From Variovorax sp. 54 (GTDB lineage: Bacteria > Pseudomonadota > Gammaproteobacteria > Burkholderiales > Burkholderiaceae_C): a stretch of DNA of 64,000 bases. The stretch spans positions 3,613,501-3,677,500 of the forward strand of contig NZ_PEFF01000001.1 in assembly GCF_002754375.1 (NCBI RefSeq), in the 5' to 3' direction. The notes below the pieces were generated by a model, which had not been told where the DNA came from, did no database searches, and worked only from the letters and a program-made list of their open reading frames with translations. The translations under genes and the position numbers were made by a program. Positions 8,094 to 16,796 of the stretch are shown in pieces. Position 1 is the stretch's first letter. Every line of letters begins with the position of its first letter.

Positions 8094-8702
8094 ATGAAGA
8101 TCTTCTTCTCTCCCGCGTCTCCCTTCGTGCGCAAGTGCATGGTCGTGGCCCACGAGCTGGGCGTGGCCGATCGCATCGAAAAGCTCCCGAGCGCCGCCGG
8201 CCCGGTGAAGCGCGACGCCAGCATCCTCCCGAACAACCCGCTGGGCCAGGTGCCGACCTTCCTCACCGACGACGGCCAGGTGTTGTTCGACAGCCGCGTG
8301 ATCTGCGAGTACCTCGACACGACACACGGCGGCGGCCTGTTCCCGGCCACCGGACCTGCGCGCTGGGAGCGCCTGACCGAGCTGTCGCTGGCCGACGGCA
8401 TGACCGGCGCCGCGCTGCTCGCGCGCTACGAGACCATGCTGCGCCCCGAAGCGCTGCGCTGGACCGACTGGACCGACGGCCAGCTCGACAAGGTGCGCAC
8501 CGGCCTCGAATGGCTCGAAGCGGCGGCGCCGTCGTTCGGCGAGCGCGTCGACATCGGCACCATCGCCTTCGGCTGCGCGCTGGGCTACATGGACTTCCGC
8601 TTTCCCTCGGTGGACTGGCGCGCCCAGGCGCCGAACAGCGCGAAGTGGTTTGCGGCGTTCAACCAGCGGCCTTCGATGCAGGCCACGATGCCGACGGTCT
8701 GA
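8094..8702 (+). CDS. Glutathione S-transferase family protein
   Basis: A 202-residue GST. The N-terminal thioredoxin-fold domain begins MKIFFSPASPFVRKCMVVAHELG with the Ser-Pro-Phe-Val-Arg active-site region, followed by the cis-Pro segment LGQVPTFLTDDGQVLFDSRVICEYLD (Asp-Ser-Arg glutathione-binding turn). The C-terminal half is all-helical and ends FNQRPSMQATMPTV. It resembles the YibF-like bacterial GSTs. It could be considered for the missing maleylpyruvate isomerase step, but the zeta-class SSCSxR-type motif is absent and it is not in the gentisate operon. Substrate unknown. Confidence 0.85.
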   Translation: MKIFFSPASPFVRKCMVVAHELGVADRIEKLPSAAGPVKRDASILPNNPLGQVPTFLTDDGQVLFDSRVICEYLDTTHGGGLFPATGPARWERLTELSLADGMTGAALLARYETMLRPEALRWTDWTDGQLDKVRTGLEWLEAAAPSFGERVDIGTIAFGCALGYMDFRFPSVDWRAQAPNSAKWFAAFNQRPSMQATMPTV

Positions 8703-8721
8703 TTCGCCGCTGTTGCTGTTC

Positions 8722-8987
8722 GGGGCGCGATCACGCCGACGGGGCACCTTGCTCCGCGAATGTCCTCCGGCCTGCGGCCTCCCCCTTGATTTCGCTGCGC
8801 AAGGCACCCCGCCAGCGTGATCGTTGTGAGCAGCCGTCGTTGATCGGCGGTCACCCGCAGCGTGCCCAGGTGCGCAGGGCACTGGGTGCTTCCCGCAGCG
8901 AAATCAAGGAGGAGGGCGAAGCCCGGGGGACATTCGCGGAGGGAAGTACCCGGTGGCCTGTGCACGCGCCCTGAACCATCGCGCCCC
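8722..8987. repeat. 266-bp imperfect inverted repeat (MITE-like)
   Basis: The two arms run inward from GGGGCGCGAT (8722) and, on the opposite strand, from GGGGCGCGAT ending at 8987. Both contain CTCCGCGAATGTCC followed about 16-20 bp later by CCTTGATTTCGCTGCG, in the same order, with unpaired or diverged stretches between them. The centre holds a looser segment rich in short palindromes. The element fills most of the gene-free stretch between the GST and SDR genes. I see no transposase, no clear target-site duplication and no plausible coding frame. It looks like a non-autonomous palindromic element or two inverted copies of a dispersed repeat. Confidence 0.8.
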
Positions 8988-9084
8988 GAAAGCAACCCCC
9001 ACAAAGCATTCCCCCCGAGAGCCCTCAACCCATGGCGCCCTCGCCACAATGCGTGTTTCGAATACACGAACCCAAGGAGCCCGC

Positions 9085-9798
9085 ATGCCTTCAGACACCC
9101 CCCAAAAAGTAGCCATCGTCACCGCCGGCGGCAGCGGCATGGGCGCCGCCGCGGCCCGCAAGCTCGCGGACGACGGCTTTCGCGTGGCCATCCTGTCCTC
9201 GTCGGGCAAGGGCGAGGCGCTGGCGCAGGAACTCGGCGGCATCGGCGTGACCGGCTCCAACCAGTCGAACGACGACGTCAAACGCCTCGTCGACCAGGTT
9301 ATCGCCGAATGGGGCCGCATCGACGTGCTCGTGAACAGCGCCGGCCACGGCCCGCGCGCGCCGATCCTGGAGATCAGCGATGACGACTGGCACCGCGGCA
9401 TGGACGTCTACTTCTTGAGCGCCGTGCGCCCCGCGCGCCTCGTGGCGCCGCACATGGTGAAGCAGGGCGGCGGCGCGATCATCAACATCTCGACCTTCGC
9501 AGCCTTCGAGCCCGACCCCGTGTTCCCGACCTCGGGTGTGTTCCGCGCCGGCCTCGCGGCTTTCACCAAGCTCTTTGCCGACCAGTACGCGAAGCACAAC
9601 GTGCGCATGAACAACGTGCTGCCCGGCTTCATCGACAGCCTGCCCGAGAAGGACGTGTTCCGCGAGCGCATCCCCATGGGCCGCTACGGCCGCAGCGCCG
9701 AGATCGCCGCGACCATCGGCTTCCTGGCTTCCGAGGGCGCGGGCTACATCACGGGGCAGAACCTGCGCGTGGACGGCGGCATCACGCGCTCGGTCTGA
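9085..9798 (+). CDS. SDR-family protein with non-canonical active site
   Basis: A 237-residue short-chain dehydrogenase/reductase fold. The NAD(P)-binding motif TAGGSGMG is at residues 13-20, NSAG replaces the usual NNAG near 84-87, and the structural NVRMNNVLPGFIDS and ITGQNLRVDGG segments are conserved. The catalytic Ser136 is present, but the YxxxK pair is replaced by Ser150-Gly-Val-Phe-Arg154, so the general acid Tyr and the Lys are both missing. The ATG at 9085 follows AAGGAG. Classical SDR oxidoreduction is therefore doubtful; it may use another mechanism or serve a binding role. It is probably monocistronic, after the 266-bp repeat. Confidence 0.85.
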   Translation: MPSDTPQKVAIVTAGGSGMGAAAARKLADDGFRVAILSSSGKGEALAQELGGIGVTGSNQSNDDVKRLVDQVIAEWGRIDVLVNSAGHGPRAPILEISDDDWHRGMDVYFLSAVRPARLVAPHMVKQGGGAIINISTFAAFEPDPVFPTSGVFRAGLAAFTKLFADQYAKHNVRMNNVLPGFIDSLPEKDVFRERIPMGRYGRSAEIAATIGFLASEGAGYITGQNLRVDGGITRSV

Positions 9799-9824
9799 GC
9801 TGAGTCTCTTGCAACGGCGCTCCC

Positions 9825-9830
9825 TACAAT
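9825..9830 (+). promoter_or_regulatory. Putative -10 element for the sulP leader
   Basis: TACAAT lies 8 bases before an ATG at 9839, so transcription would start at or near that ATG, giving a leaderless leader peptide. The -35 region is weak: TTGCAA at 9810-9815 is too close, and nothing near-consensus lies at 16-18 bp. Confidence 0.4.
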
Positions 9831-9838
9831 CGGCGCCC

Positions 9839-9910
9839 ATGTGTTCCCGGATGCCCCGCTTCCCCATCCGCCGCCGGCAGTCGGGCTGCTCGCGGCCGAC
9901 GCCTCCCTGA
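9839..9910 (+). CDS. Possible 23-residue leader peptide upstream of sulP
   Basis: A short frame, ATG at 9839 to TGA at 9908-9910, encodes MCSRMPRFPIRRRQSGCSRP plus three residues (TPP). It is Arg-rich (RRR) with two Cys. It begins 8 bp after a TACAAT box and is followed by a terminator-like hairpin at 9958-9990 and then sulP. The arrangement resembles peptide-leader attenuation, in which ribosome position decides whether the downstream transporter is transcribed. This is inference from layout only; translation is unproven and the frame is short enough to occur by chance. Confidence 0.3.
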   Translation: MCSRMPRFPIRRRQSGCSRPTPP

Positions 9911-9939
9911 CGCGGGCGGCGTGAAGCGCGGCGGCTCAC

Positions 9940-9990
9940 GGCCGTCGCCATCCGCACGGAGGCCGCTCGACGGCCCTCCCTCTCTTTTCC
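9940..9990 (+). promoter_or_regulatory. Candidate attenuator with alternative pairing
   Basis: GGAGGCCG (9958-9965) pairs with CGGCCCTCC (9971-9979) across a 5-base loop with one bulged C. The stem is followed by CTCTCTTTTCC, giving a terminator-like structure. The upstream GGCCGTC (9940-9946) is exactly complementary to GACGGCC (9969-9975), part of the loop and 3' arm, so a mutually exclusive antiterminator helix is possible. A second hairpin, CCGCA/GGCGCC with GGCGCC/TGCGG (9995-10025), lies just before the sulP start, which has no visible Shine-Dalgarno sequence. Confidence 0.4.
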
Positions 9991-10041
9991 TGTTCCGCAT
10001 CGCGGCGCCTCAGTGGCGCCTGCGGACTGTTGCCGTTCCCC

Positions 10042-11499
10042 ATGCCTTCTACCCACAGTCGCCTGCGCACCGAGTGGTGCCCGAGCATTCCCCGCGAGCT
10101 GATGGCGGGCGCCGTCGCCACCTTCGCGCTCATCCCCGAGGTCATCGCCTTTTCCTTCGTCGCCGGCGTGGACCCGGCGGTCGGCCTTTTCGCTTCGTTC
10201 GTCATCGGCCTCGTGATCGCCTTCACCGGCGGTCGCCCGGCCATGGTGTCGGCCGCGGCCGGCTCGGTGGCACTGGTGGCCGCGCCGCTGGTGCACGCGC
10301 ACGGCCTGCCGTACCTGCTGGCCGCGGGCGTGCTGGCGGGCGCGATGCAGATCGTGTTCGGCCTGCTGCGGCTCGGCGTGCTGATGCGCTTCGTGTCGTC
10401 GTCGGTGCGCACCGGCTTCGTCAACGCACTCGCCATCCTGATCTTCGCGGCGCAGATGCCGCACTTCATCGGCGCGAACACCGCGACCTGGGCCATGGTC
10501 GGGCTCGGGCTGGCCATCATCTACCTGCTGCCGCGCCTGACGACGGCGGTGCCGTCGCCGCTGGTGTGCATCGTGGCCGTGACGCTGGTGGGGCAGTGGC
10601 TCGGCCTGCCGCTCAAGACCGTGGCCGACCTCGGCCATCTGCCCGATGCACTGCCCACGTTCGCGTTCCCCTCGGTGCCGCTCACGCTGGAGACGCTGCG
10701 CATCATCGCGCTGCCCGCCTTCGCGATCGCCATGGTCGGCCTGCTCGAATCGATGATGACCGCGAGCGTGGTCGACGAACTCACCGACACACCGAGCTCG
10801 AAGAACCGCGAGTGCAGCGGCCTGGGCATCGCCAACGTCGCGGCCAGCTGCTTCGGTGGCATCGCGGGCTGCGGAATGATCGGCCAGACCGTGAGCAACG
10901 TGCGCTACGGCGGACGCGGGCGGCTGTCGACGCTGTTCGCCGGTGCCTTCCTGCTGATCCTCATGGTGCTGCTCAAGCCCTGGGTGTCGCAGGTGCCGGT
11001 GGCGGCGCTGGTCGCGATCATGGTGATGGTGTCGGCCTCGACCTTCGACTGGGGCTCGCTGCGCACGCTGGTGCGGCATCCGCGCATGTCGAGCGCGGTG
11101 ATGCTCGCGACCGTGGCCGTCACCGTCGCCACCGACAACCTCGCCGCGGGCGTGGCGGTCGGCGTGATGCTCAGCGGCGTGTTCTTTACCTTCAAGGTCG
11201 CGCGGCTGCTGCAGGTGCAGGCCGAAGTGGAAGAGGGCGGCACGCGCGTCTACCGCGTCACGGGCCAGGTGTTCTTCGCCTCGGCCGACATGCTGGTCGA
11301 TGCCTTCGACGTGCGCGAGATCGACGGCGCGCCGGTGCGCATCGACGTGACGCAGGCGCACTTCTGGGATGTGACCGCCGTGGCCGCGCTGACCAAGGTG
11401 GTCGAGCGGCTGCGCAAGCACGGCAGTGTGGCGGAGGTCGTCGGCCTCAATCAGGCGAGCCGCGACCTGATCCTGAAGCTCGACGCCGCGCCCGAGTGA
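10042..11499 (+). CDS. SulP/SLC26-family anion permease
   Basis: A 485-residue inner-membrane transporter. The N-terminal segment RELMAGAVATFALIPEVIAFSFVAGV is the SulP TM1 signature, followed by GLFASFVIGLVIAFTGGRPAMVSAAAGSVALV and about 10-12 hydrophobic segments up to roughly residue 390. A C-terminal STAS domain of about 95 residues follows (GQVFFASADMLVDAFD, VRIDVTQAHFWDVTAVAALTKVVERLRKHG). Substrates in this family include sulfate, bicarbonate and dicarboxylates; the sequence does not settle which. The ATG at 10042 is used; an in-frame TTG lies 12 bp upstream. The long leader with hairpins suggests regulated expression. It converges with the liv operon, 21 bp apart. Confidence 0.88.
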   Translation: MPSTHSRLRTEWCPSIPRELMAGAVATFALIPEVIAFSFVAGVDPAVGLFASFVIGLVIAFTGGRPAMVSAAAGSVALVAAPLVHAHGLPYLLAAGVLAGAMQIVFGLLRLGVLMRFVSSSVRTGFVNALAILIFAAQMPHFIGANTATWAMVGLGLAIIYLLPRLTTAVPSPLVCIVAVTLVGQWLGLPLKTVADLGHLPDALPTFAFPSVPLTLETLRIIALPAFAIAMVGLLESMMTASVVDELTDTPSSKNRECSGLGIANVAASCFGGIAGCGMIGQTVSNVRYGGRGRLSTLFAGAFLLILMVLLKPWVSQVPVAALVAIMVMVSASTFDWGSLRTLVRHPRMSSAVMLATVAVTVATDNLAAGVAVGVMLSGVFFTFKVARLLQVQAEVEEGGTRVYRVTGQVFFASADMLVDAFDVREIDGAPVRIDVTQAHFWDVTAVAALTKVVERLRKHGSVAEVVGLNQASRDLILKLDAAPE

Positions 11500-11520
11500 C
11501 GACCTGAGCGCGGCCCGCGT

Positions 11521-12997
<1,477 letters not shown>

Positions 12998-13001
<4 letters not shown>

Positions 13002-13987
13002 GGCTTGGCGCTCCCTGCGGCAGTTGCAGCGGAGGCCGCTGCTGCTGCGACCGTGCGGCGTTTCGTCGACAACGCGGCGAGGCCGCGCGGGGCCCAGAGG
13101 GCGACGGCGATCAGCAGCAGGCCCAGCGGCATGTGCCAGTGTTCGGTGTGCTGCTTGAGCACTTCCTCGAGCACCAGCCAGACCACGGCGCCCACCGGCC
13201 CGCCCCAGCTGCGGCCGAGGCCGCCGATGACGACCATCACCACCAGCGTGGCCGACTGCGTCCAGTGCATGGTCGCGGGGCTCACGAAGCCGTTGCCGCC
13301 GGCCAGCAGCGCGCCGGCCAGCCCGGCGATCGCACCCGAAACCGCAAAGCCGACGAGCTGCAGCCGGAACACCGGGTAGCCCAGCGCGCGCATGCGCGTC
13401 TCGTTGTCGCGGATGCCCATCAGCGCATGGCCGAAGCGCGCCTGCGTGGCGCGGTGCAGCCACCACAGCGCAAGCGCGACCACCACGAGCACCACCCAGT
13501 AGAAGGTCGACTCGTTGCCCAGGTCGAGGCCCGGCAGCAGCGTGGGGCGCGACATCAGCGTGTAGCCGTCGTCGCCGCCGTAGGTGCGCAGCGACACGAC
13601 GACGAAGTACAGCATCTGCGCAAAAGCCAGCGTGGTCATGATGAAGTACACGCCGCGCGTGCGCAGCGCCACCGTGCCGATCAGCGCGGCAACCAGGCCG
13701 GCCACCAGCGCGGCCATCGGCCACAGGATCCAGGCCGACATCACGCCGGCGTCGCTGAGCGCCACCACCGTGTAGGCGCCCATGCCGATGAAGCCCGCGT
13801 GCCCGAGCGCCACCATGCCGCCGAAGCCGAGGATGAAGTTCAGGCTCGCGGCGGCCAGCGCGACGATGAGCACGCGGCGCACGAAGCCGATGTAGAAGTC
13901 GAGCCCGAACAGCGGCGCGACCAGCGGAAAGGCCGCGAGCGCCACGAGGAGCAGCCCGAGGCCGAAGGTGCGTGACGAGAATTTCAT
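12998..13987 (-). CDS. livM: Branched-chain amino acid-type ABC permease LivM
   Basis: A 329-residue inner-membrane permease. About eight to ten hydrophobic segments are visible, with the LivM hallmark LNFILGFGGMVALGHAGFIGMGAYTVV at about residues 50-76 and GGLGRSWGGPVGAVVWLVLEE near the C-terminus. It pairs with LivH to form the channel. It overlaps livH at its start and livG at its stop by ATGA. The C-terminal tail is Ala-rich (AAAAASAATAAG) and hydrophilic. Confidence 0.92.
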
Positions 13988-14904
13988 GCGCGGGCCGAGA
14001 AGAGGCCGGAGGGCCGGAAGATCAAGACAACGACCATGAGCGCGTACATCGCGACCTCGGCGAACAGCGGCCCCAGGTCGGCCGCCGTGGCGGGTGGCAG
14101 CGTGGCGCGCAGCAGCATCGGCACGAAGGCGCGGCCGATGGTGTCGACCAGGCCGACCAGCAGCGCGGCCACGAAGGCACCGCGCACCGAGCCGATGCCG
14201 CCGATCACCAGCACCACCAGCGCCGGAATCAGGATGGCTTCGCCCATGCCCACCTGCACCGCGACGATCGGGCCCATGAGCGCACCGGCCAGTGCGGCCA
14301 GCGCCGCACCGAGCAGGAACACGCCGTTGAAGATGCGGCCCACGCGCACGCCCATCAGCTCGGCCATCGGCCGGTCGGACGCGCCTGCGCGCACCCGCAT
14401 GCCGATGCGCGTGTGGTTCACGAGCACGTACAGCGCCAGCGCCATCAGCACGCCGCCCGCGAGGATCACGAGGCGGTACGAGGGGTAGGGCAGGCCGTCC
14501 ATCAGTTCGACCGGGCCCGAGAGCGCGGCCGGCGTGGGCGCCATGATGGGCGAGGGGCCCCAGATCATCTTGACGATGTCGTCGGCCACCAAAATCACGC
14601 CGAAGGTGGCGAGCACCTGCGCCAGGTGGTCGCGCTTGTAGAGGCGACGCATCAGCAGCACCTCGATGAGCAGCGCCACCACCACGGTGACGAGCACCGC
14701 GACCACGATGGCCGCAGCGAACGAGCCGGTGCGCGTGTGCGCCTCGGCCGCCACGTAGGCGCCGGCCATGAACAGCGAGCCGTGCGCGAGGTTCAGCACG
14801 TCCATGATGCCGAACACCAGCGTGAGGCCCGCCGCCAGAAGAAAGAGCATCAGGCCGTAGCCGATGCCGTTGAGCAATTGCTCGAGAACAAGAATTCCGC
14901 TCAT
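13984..14904 (-). CDS. livH: Branched-chain amino acid-type ABC permease LivH
   Basis: A 306-residue permease. It has LNGIGYGLMLFLLAAGLTLVFGIMDVLNLAHGSLFMAGAY at the N-terminus, the classic LivH signature, and VIGGIGSVRGAFVAALLVGL near residue 240. The ATG at 14904 is chosen; an in-frame TTG at 14913 would add three residues. No clear Shine-Dalgarno sequence precedes either. The 130-bp gap to livK is unusually long for this tightly overlapping operon and is filled by dispersed repeat copy A, which may lower downstream expression relative to the receptor gene. Confidence 0.92.
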   Translation of the reverse strand: MSGILVLEQLLNGIGYGLMLFLLAAGLTLVFGIMDVLNLAHGSLFMAGAYVAAEAHTRTGSFAAAIVVAVLVTVVVALLIEVLLMRRLYKRDHLAQVLATFGVILVADDIVKMIWGPSPIMAPTPAALSGPVELMDGLPYPSYRLVILAGGVLMALALYVLVNHTRIGMRVRAGASDRPMAELMGVRVGRIFNGVFLLGAALAALAGALMGPIVAVQVGMGEAILIPALVVLVIGGIGSVRGAFVAALLVGLVDTIGRAFVPMLLRATLPPATAADLGPLFAEVAMYALMVVVLIFRPSGLFSARA

Positions 14905-14936
14905 AGCATCCAAGGAGTGCCCGTATTCATTTCGGG

Positions 14937-15040
14937 AAACACCGAGGAACCGGCTTTGCCGGGCCTCTGGTGTTGCCCCCGGTCGGGGGTTGGCGAAGCG
15001 ACACGAAGTGCGCGAAGGCTGGGGGCGAGCCTATTTATTT
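14937..15040 (-). repeat. Dispersed structured repeat, copy A (livK-livH gap)
   Basis: On the + strand AACACC (14938-14943) pairs with GGTGTT, GAGG with CCTC and CCGGC with GCCGG around a TTT loop. Then come CCCCC/GGGGG and a GCGACACGAAGTGCGC hairpin, ending in CTGGGGG. Read on the gene strand, it starts directly at the livK stop with AAATAAATAGGC. The other copies are at 57745 and 61551. Stem changes relative to them are compensated (GAGG/CCTC here versus GCGG/CCGC), which indicates a conserved structure. It probably forms strong RNA hairpins between livK and livH. Confidence 0.88.
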
Positions 15041-16240
15041 CATTGCGCACTTGCTGGCGTAGCTGTCGCCATAGTTCGTCAGCACGGTGTTGATCAGCTT
15101 GTTCGTCACCTTGCCTTGCGCGTCCTTGCCGATCACGCGCAGGTAGAAGTTCTCGATGGGGAAGTGGTTGTTGGCGTACTTGAAGGTGCCGCGCGTCGAG
15201 GCGTAGTTGGCCTTCTTCAGGGCGGCGACCACGGCGTCGCGGTTCTGCGCGTTGCCGCCCGATTGCTTCACGGCGGCGTCCATCGCGAGGATCGCGTCAT
15301 AGGCCTGCGCGGCGTACACCGACGGGTAGCGGCCGTTGTATTCCTTGCGGAACGCAGCCACGAAAGCCTTGTTGGCGGCGTTGTCCAGGTCGTGCGCCCA
15401 GTGCGAGGTGTTGAACAGGCCGAGCATGGGCTCGCCCACGGCACCGATCACGTCTTCGTCGGCCGAGAAGCCGCTGGTGACGAGCGTGATGTCCTTCGAC
15501 AGGCCCGCGCCCACGAACTGCTTGATGAAGTTGATGCCCATCGCGCCGGGCAGGAAGAAGTAGATCGAGTCGGGCTTGGCCGCGCGCAGTTGCGCGAGTT
15601 CGGCGGCGTAGTCGATCTGGCCCAGCTTGGTGTACAGCTCGTCGGCCACCTGGCCCTTGAACTGGCGCTTGAAGCCACCGAGCGCATCCTTGCCGGCCGG
15701 GTAGTTGGGGGCGATGAGCACGATCTTCTTGAACGCGCGGTCTTGCGCGAACTTGCCGGCGGCCTCGTGGAACTGGTCGTTCTGGTAGGCGGTGCCGAAG
15801 AAGTAGGGGCTGCACTGCGCACCGGCGAACTGGCTCGGGCCGGCGTTGGCCGAGAGGTAGGGCACCTTGGCGTTGAACAGCGTCGGGCCCACGGCCAGCG
15901 CCACGTTGGAGCCGATGGGACCGCTGAAGATGTCGATCTTGTCGCGCTGGATCATGCGGTCGACCAGCTGCTTGGCCTGGTCGGGGCTGCCGGCCATGTC
16001 GGCCTGCACGAACTCCACGTCCTGCCCGCCGAGCTTGCCGCCCAGCTGCTTGATGCCGAGCGCAAAACCGTCGCGTGCCTCGGCACCCAAAGCCGCGAAA
16101 GGCCCTGAAATGTCCAGGGCCAAACCGACCTTGACCGGCGCGGCGACGGCCGACACCGAGGCACCGAGGGCGGCGCCGCACAGCAGCAGCGAGAGCAGGG
16201 TGCGCGGCAGCGCGGGCGATTTCAGGAACGTGGGGCGCAT
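15035..16240 (-). CDS. livK: Branched-chain amino acid-type ABC substrate-binding protein LivK
   Basis: A 401-residue periplasmic type I binding protein. The signal peptide MRPTFLKSPALPRTLLSLLL... ends near VSAVAA|PVKVGLALDISGPFAALG, the standard start of mature Peripla_BP_6 proteins. Other landmarks are DMAGSPDQAKQLVDRMIQ and FSGPIGSNVALAVGPTLF. The ATG at 16240 is preceded by GGAGAGA. It is the first gene of the liv operon, with a candidate promoter at 16296-16323. The ligand is not evident; the family binds amino acids, amides and aromatic acids. Confidence 0.92.
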   Translation of the reverse strand: MRPTFLKSPALPRTLLSLLLCGAALGASVSAVAAPVKVGLALDISGPFAALGAEARDGFALGIKQLGGKLGGQDVEFVQADMAGSPDQAKQLVDRMIQRDKIDIFSGPIGSNVALAVGPTLFNAKVPYLSANAGPSQFAGAQCSPYFFGTAYQNDQFHEAAGKFAQDRAFKKIVLIAPNYPAGKDALGGFKRQFKGQVADELYTKLGQIDYAAELAQLRAAKPDSIYFFLPGAMGINFIKQFVGAGLSKDITLVTSGFSADEDVIGAVGEPMLGLFNTSHWAHDLDNAANKAFVAAFRKEYNGRYPSVYAAQAYDAILAMDAAVKQSGGNAQNRDAVVAALKKANYASTRGTFKYANNHFPIENFYLRVIGKDAQGKVTNKLINTVLTNYGDSYASKCAMK

Positions 16241-16295
16241 CGGTCTCTCCGGCGAAGGAAGGGTGGAAAAAGAACTGAACTGTTGATAGTTAAAT

Positions 16296-16323
16296 ACTTT
16301 AGCCGTAAACAATTCGGTGTCAA
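16296..16323 (-). promoter_or_regulatory. Candidate livK promoter
   Basis: On the minus strand TTGACA (16323-16318) is followed after 16 bp by TAAAGT (16301-16296), about 55 bp before the livK ATG. The surrounding stretch is much more AT-rich than the genome average. The -35 is a perfect consensus and the -10 matches four of six. Confidence 0.55.
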
Positions 16324-16400
16324 CGGTACTAGCACGAATGGTGCCAGTGAACCGTGTCGCTTCCGCCGTGCCGCGCCCTCGCCGGAGGGTTCCGCCAACG

Positions 16401-16640
16401 TCAACCAAACGGGCTGGCCGTCGCGAACCAGAGGCCGATGCCGGTCGCGATGATGAAGGCCCCGTCGGTCACGCCCGCGACCAGGAAGAACTTGGTCTGC
16501 AGCGTGTCGACCAGCTCGGGCTGGCGCGTCGTGCCTTCGAGAAACTTCTGGCCCACCAGCGCGATGCCGAGGCACGAACCCAGCGCGGCAATGCCGATCA
16601 GCAGGGCAACGGCGAGCGGGAGGATGTTGAAGCCGGTCAT
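16401..16640 (-). CDS. Orphan F-type ATP synthase c-subunit-like proteolipid
   Basis: A 79-residue double-hairpin membrane protein: TM1 ILPLAVALLIGIAALGSCLGIAL, polar loop with the conserved RQP (residues 39-41), and TM2 KFFLVAGVTDGAFIIATGIGLWF with the ion-carrying carboxylate Asp59. All three are diagnostic of subunit c (F0 rotor ring). The ATG at 16640 follows AGGAGA; an earlier in-frame start would add 13 hydrophilic residues. No other ATP synthase gene is nearby. The usual atp operon copy in Comamonadaceae is, from memory, a different sequence (ending like AGLIDAAFLIGVGIAMMF). This is probably a second, divergent c subunit. Function unknown. Confidence 0.85.
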   Translation of the reverse strand: MTGFNILPLAVALLIGIAALGSCLGIALVGQKFLEGTTRQPELVDTLQTKFFLVAGVTDGAFIIATGIGLWFATASPFG

Positions 16641-16732
16641 GGTTTTTTCTCCTGGTGGTTGATGAATCGATGGACCCACTGTTCCAGAACGGGTGCGTCG
16701 AATCCATGACGCGGGAGGTCATGCGGCAGACG

Positions 16733-16761
16733 AAAAAAAGCCGGCCGTCGAAACGGCCGGC
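16733..16761 (-). terminator. Intrinsic terminator after the multidomain cytochrome gene
   Basis: On the minus strand, GCCGGCCGT (16761-16753), a 4-base loop and ACGGCCGGC (16748-16740) form a perfect 9-bp stem followed by seven T (16739-16733). It lies 36 bp past the stop of the large cytochrome gene and before the c-subunit gene, so the two are probably separate transcripts. Confidence 0.9.
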
Positions 16762-16796
16762 TTTGCGTCAGGCGCGAAGCGTGAGATCTGGGGCGC

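Noticed and set aside
8094-8702. GST as the missing maleylpyruvate isomerase of the gentisate route
   Set aside because: No zeta-class active-site motif and it lies about 2 kb beyond the operon next to tesB. The isomerase is more likely upstream of the window.
8703-9084. A coding gene in the gap between the GST and SDR genes
   Set aside because: Open frames here follow the two arms of the inverted repeat and give R/P-rich peptides without homology or ribosome sites.
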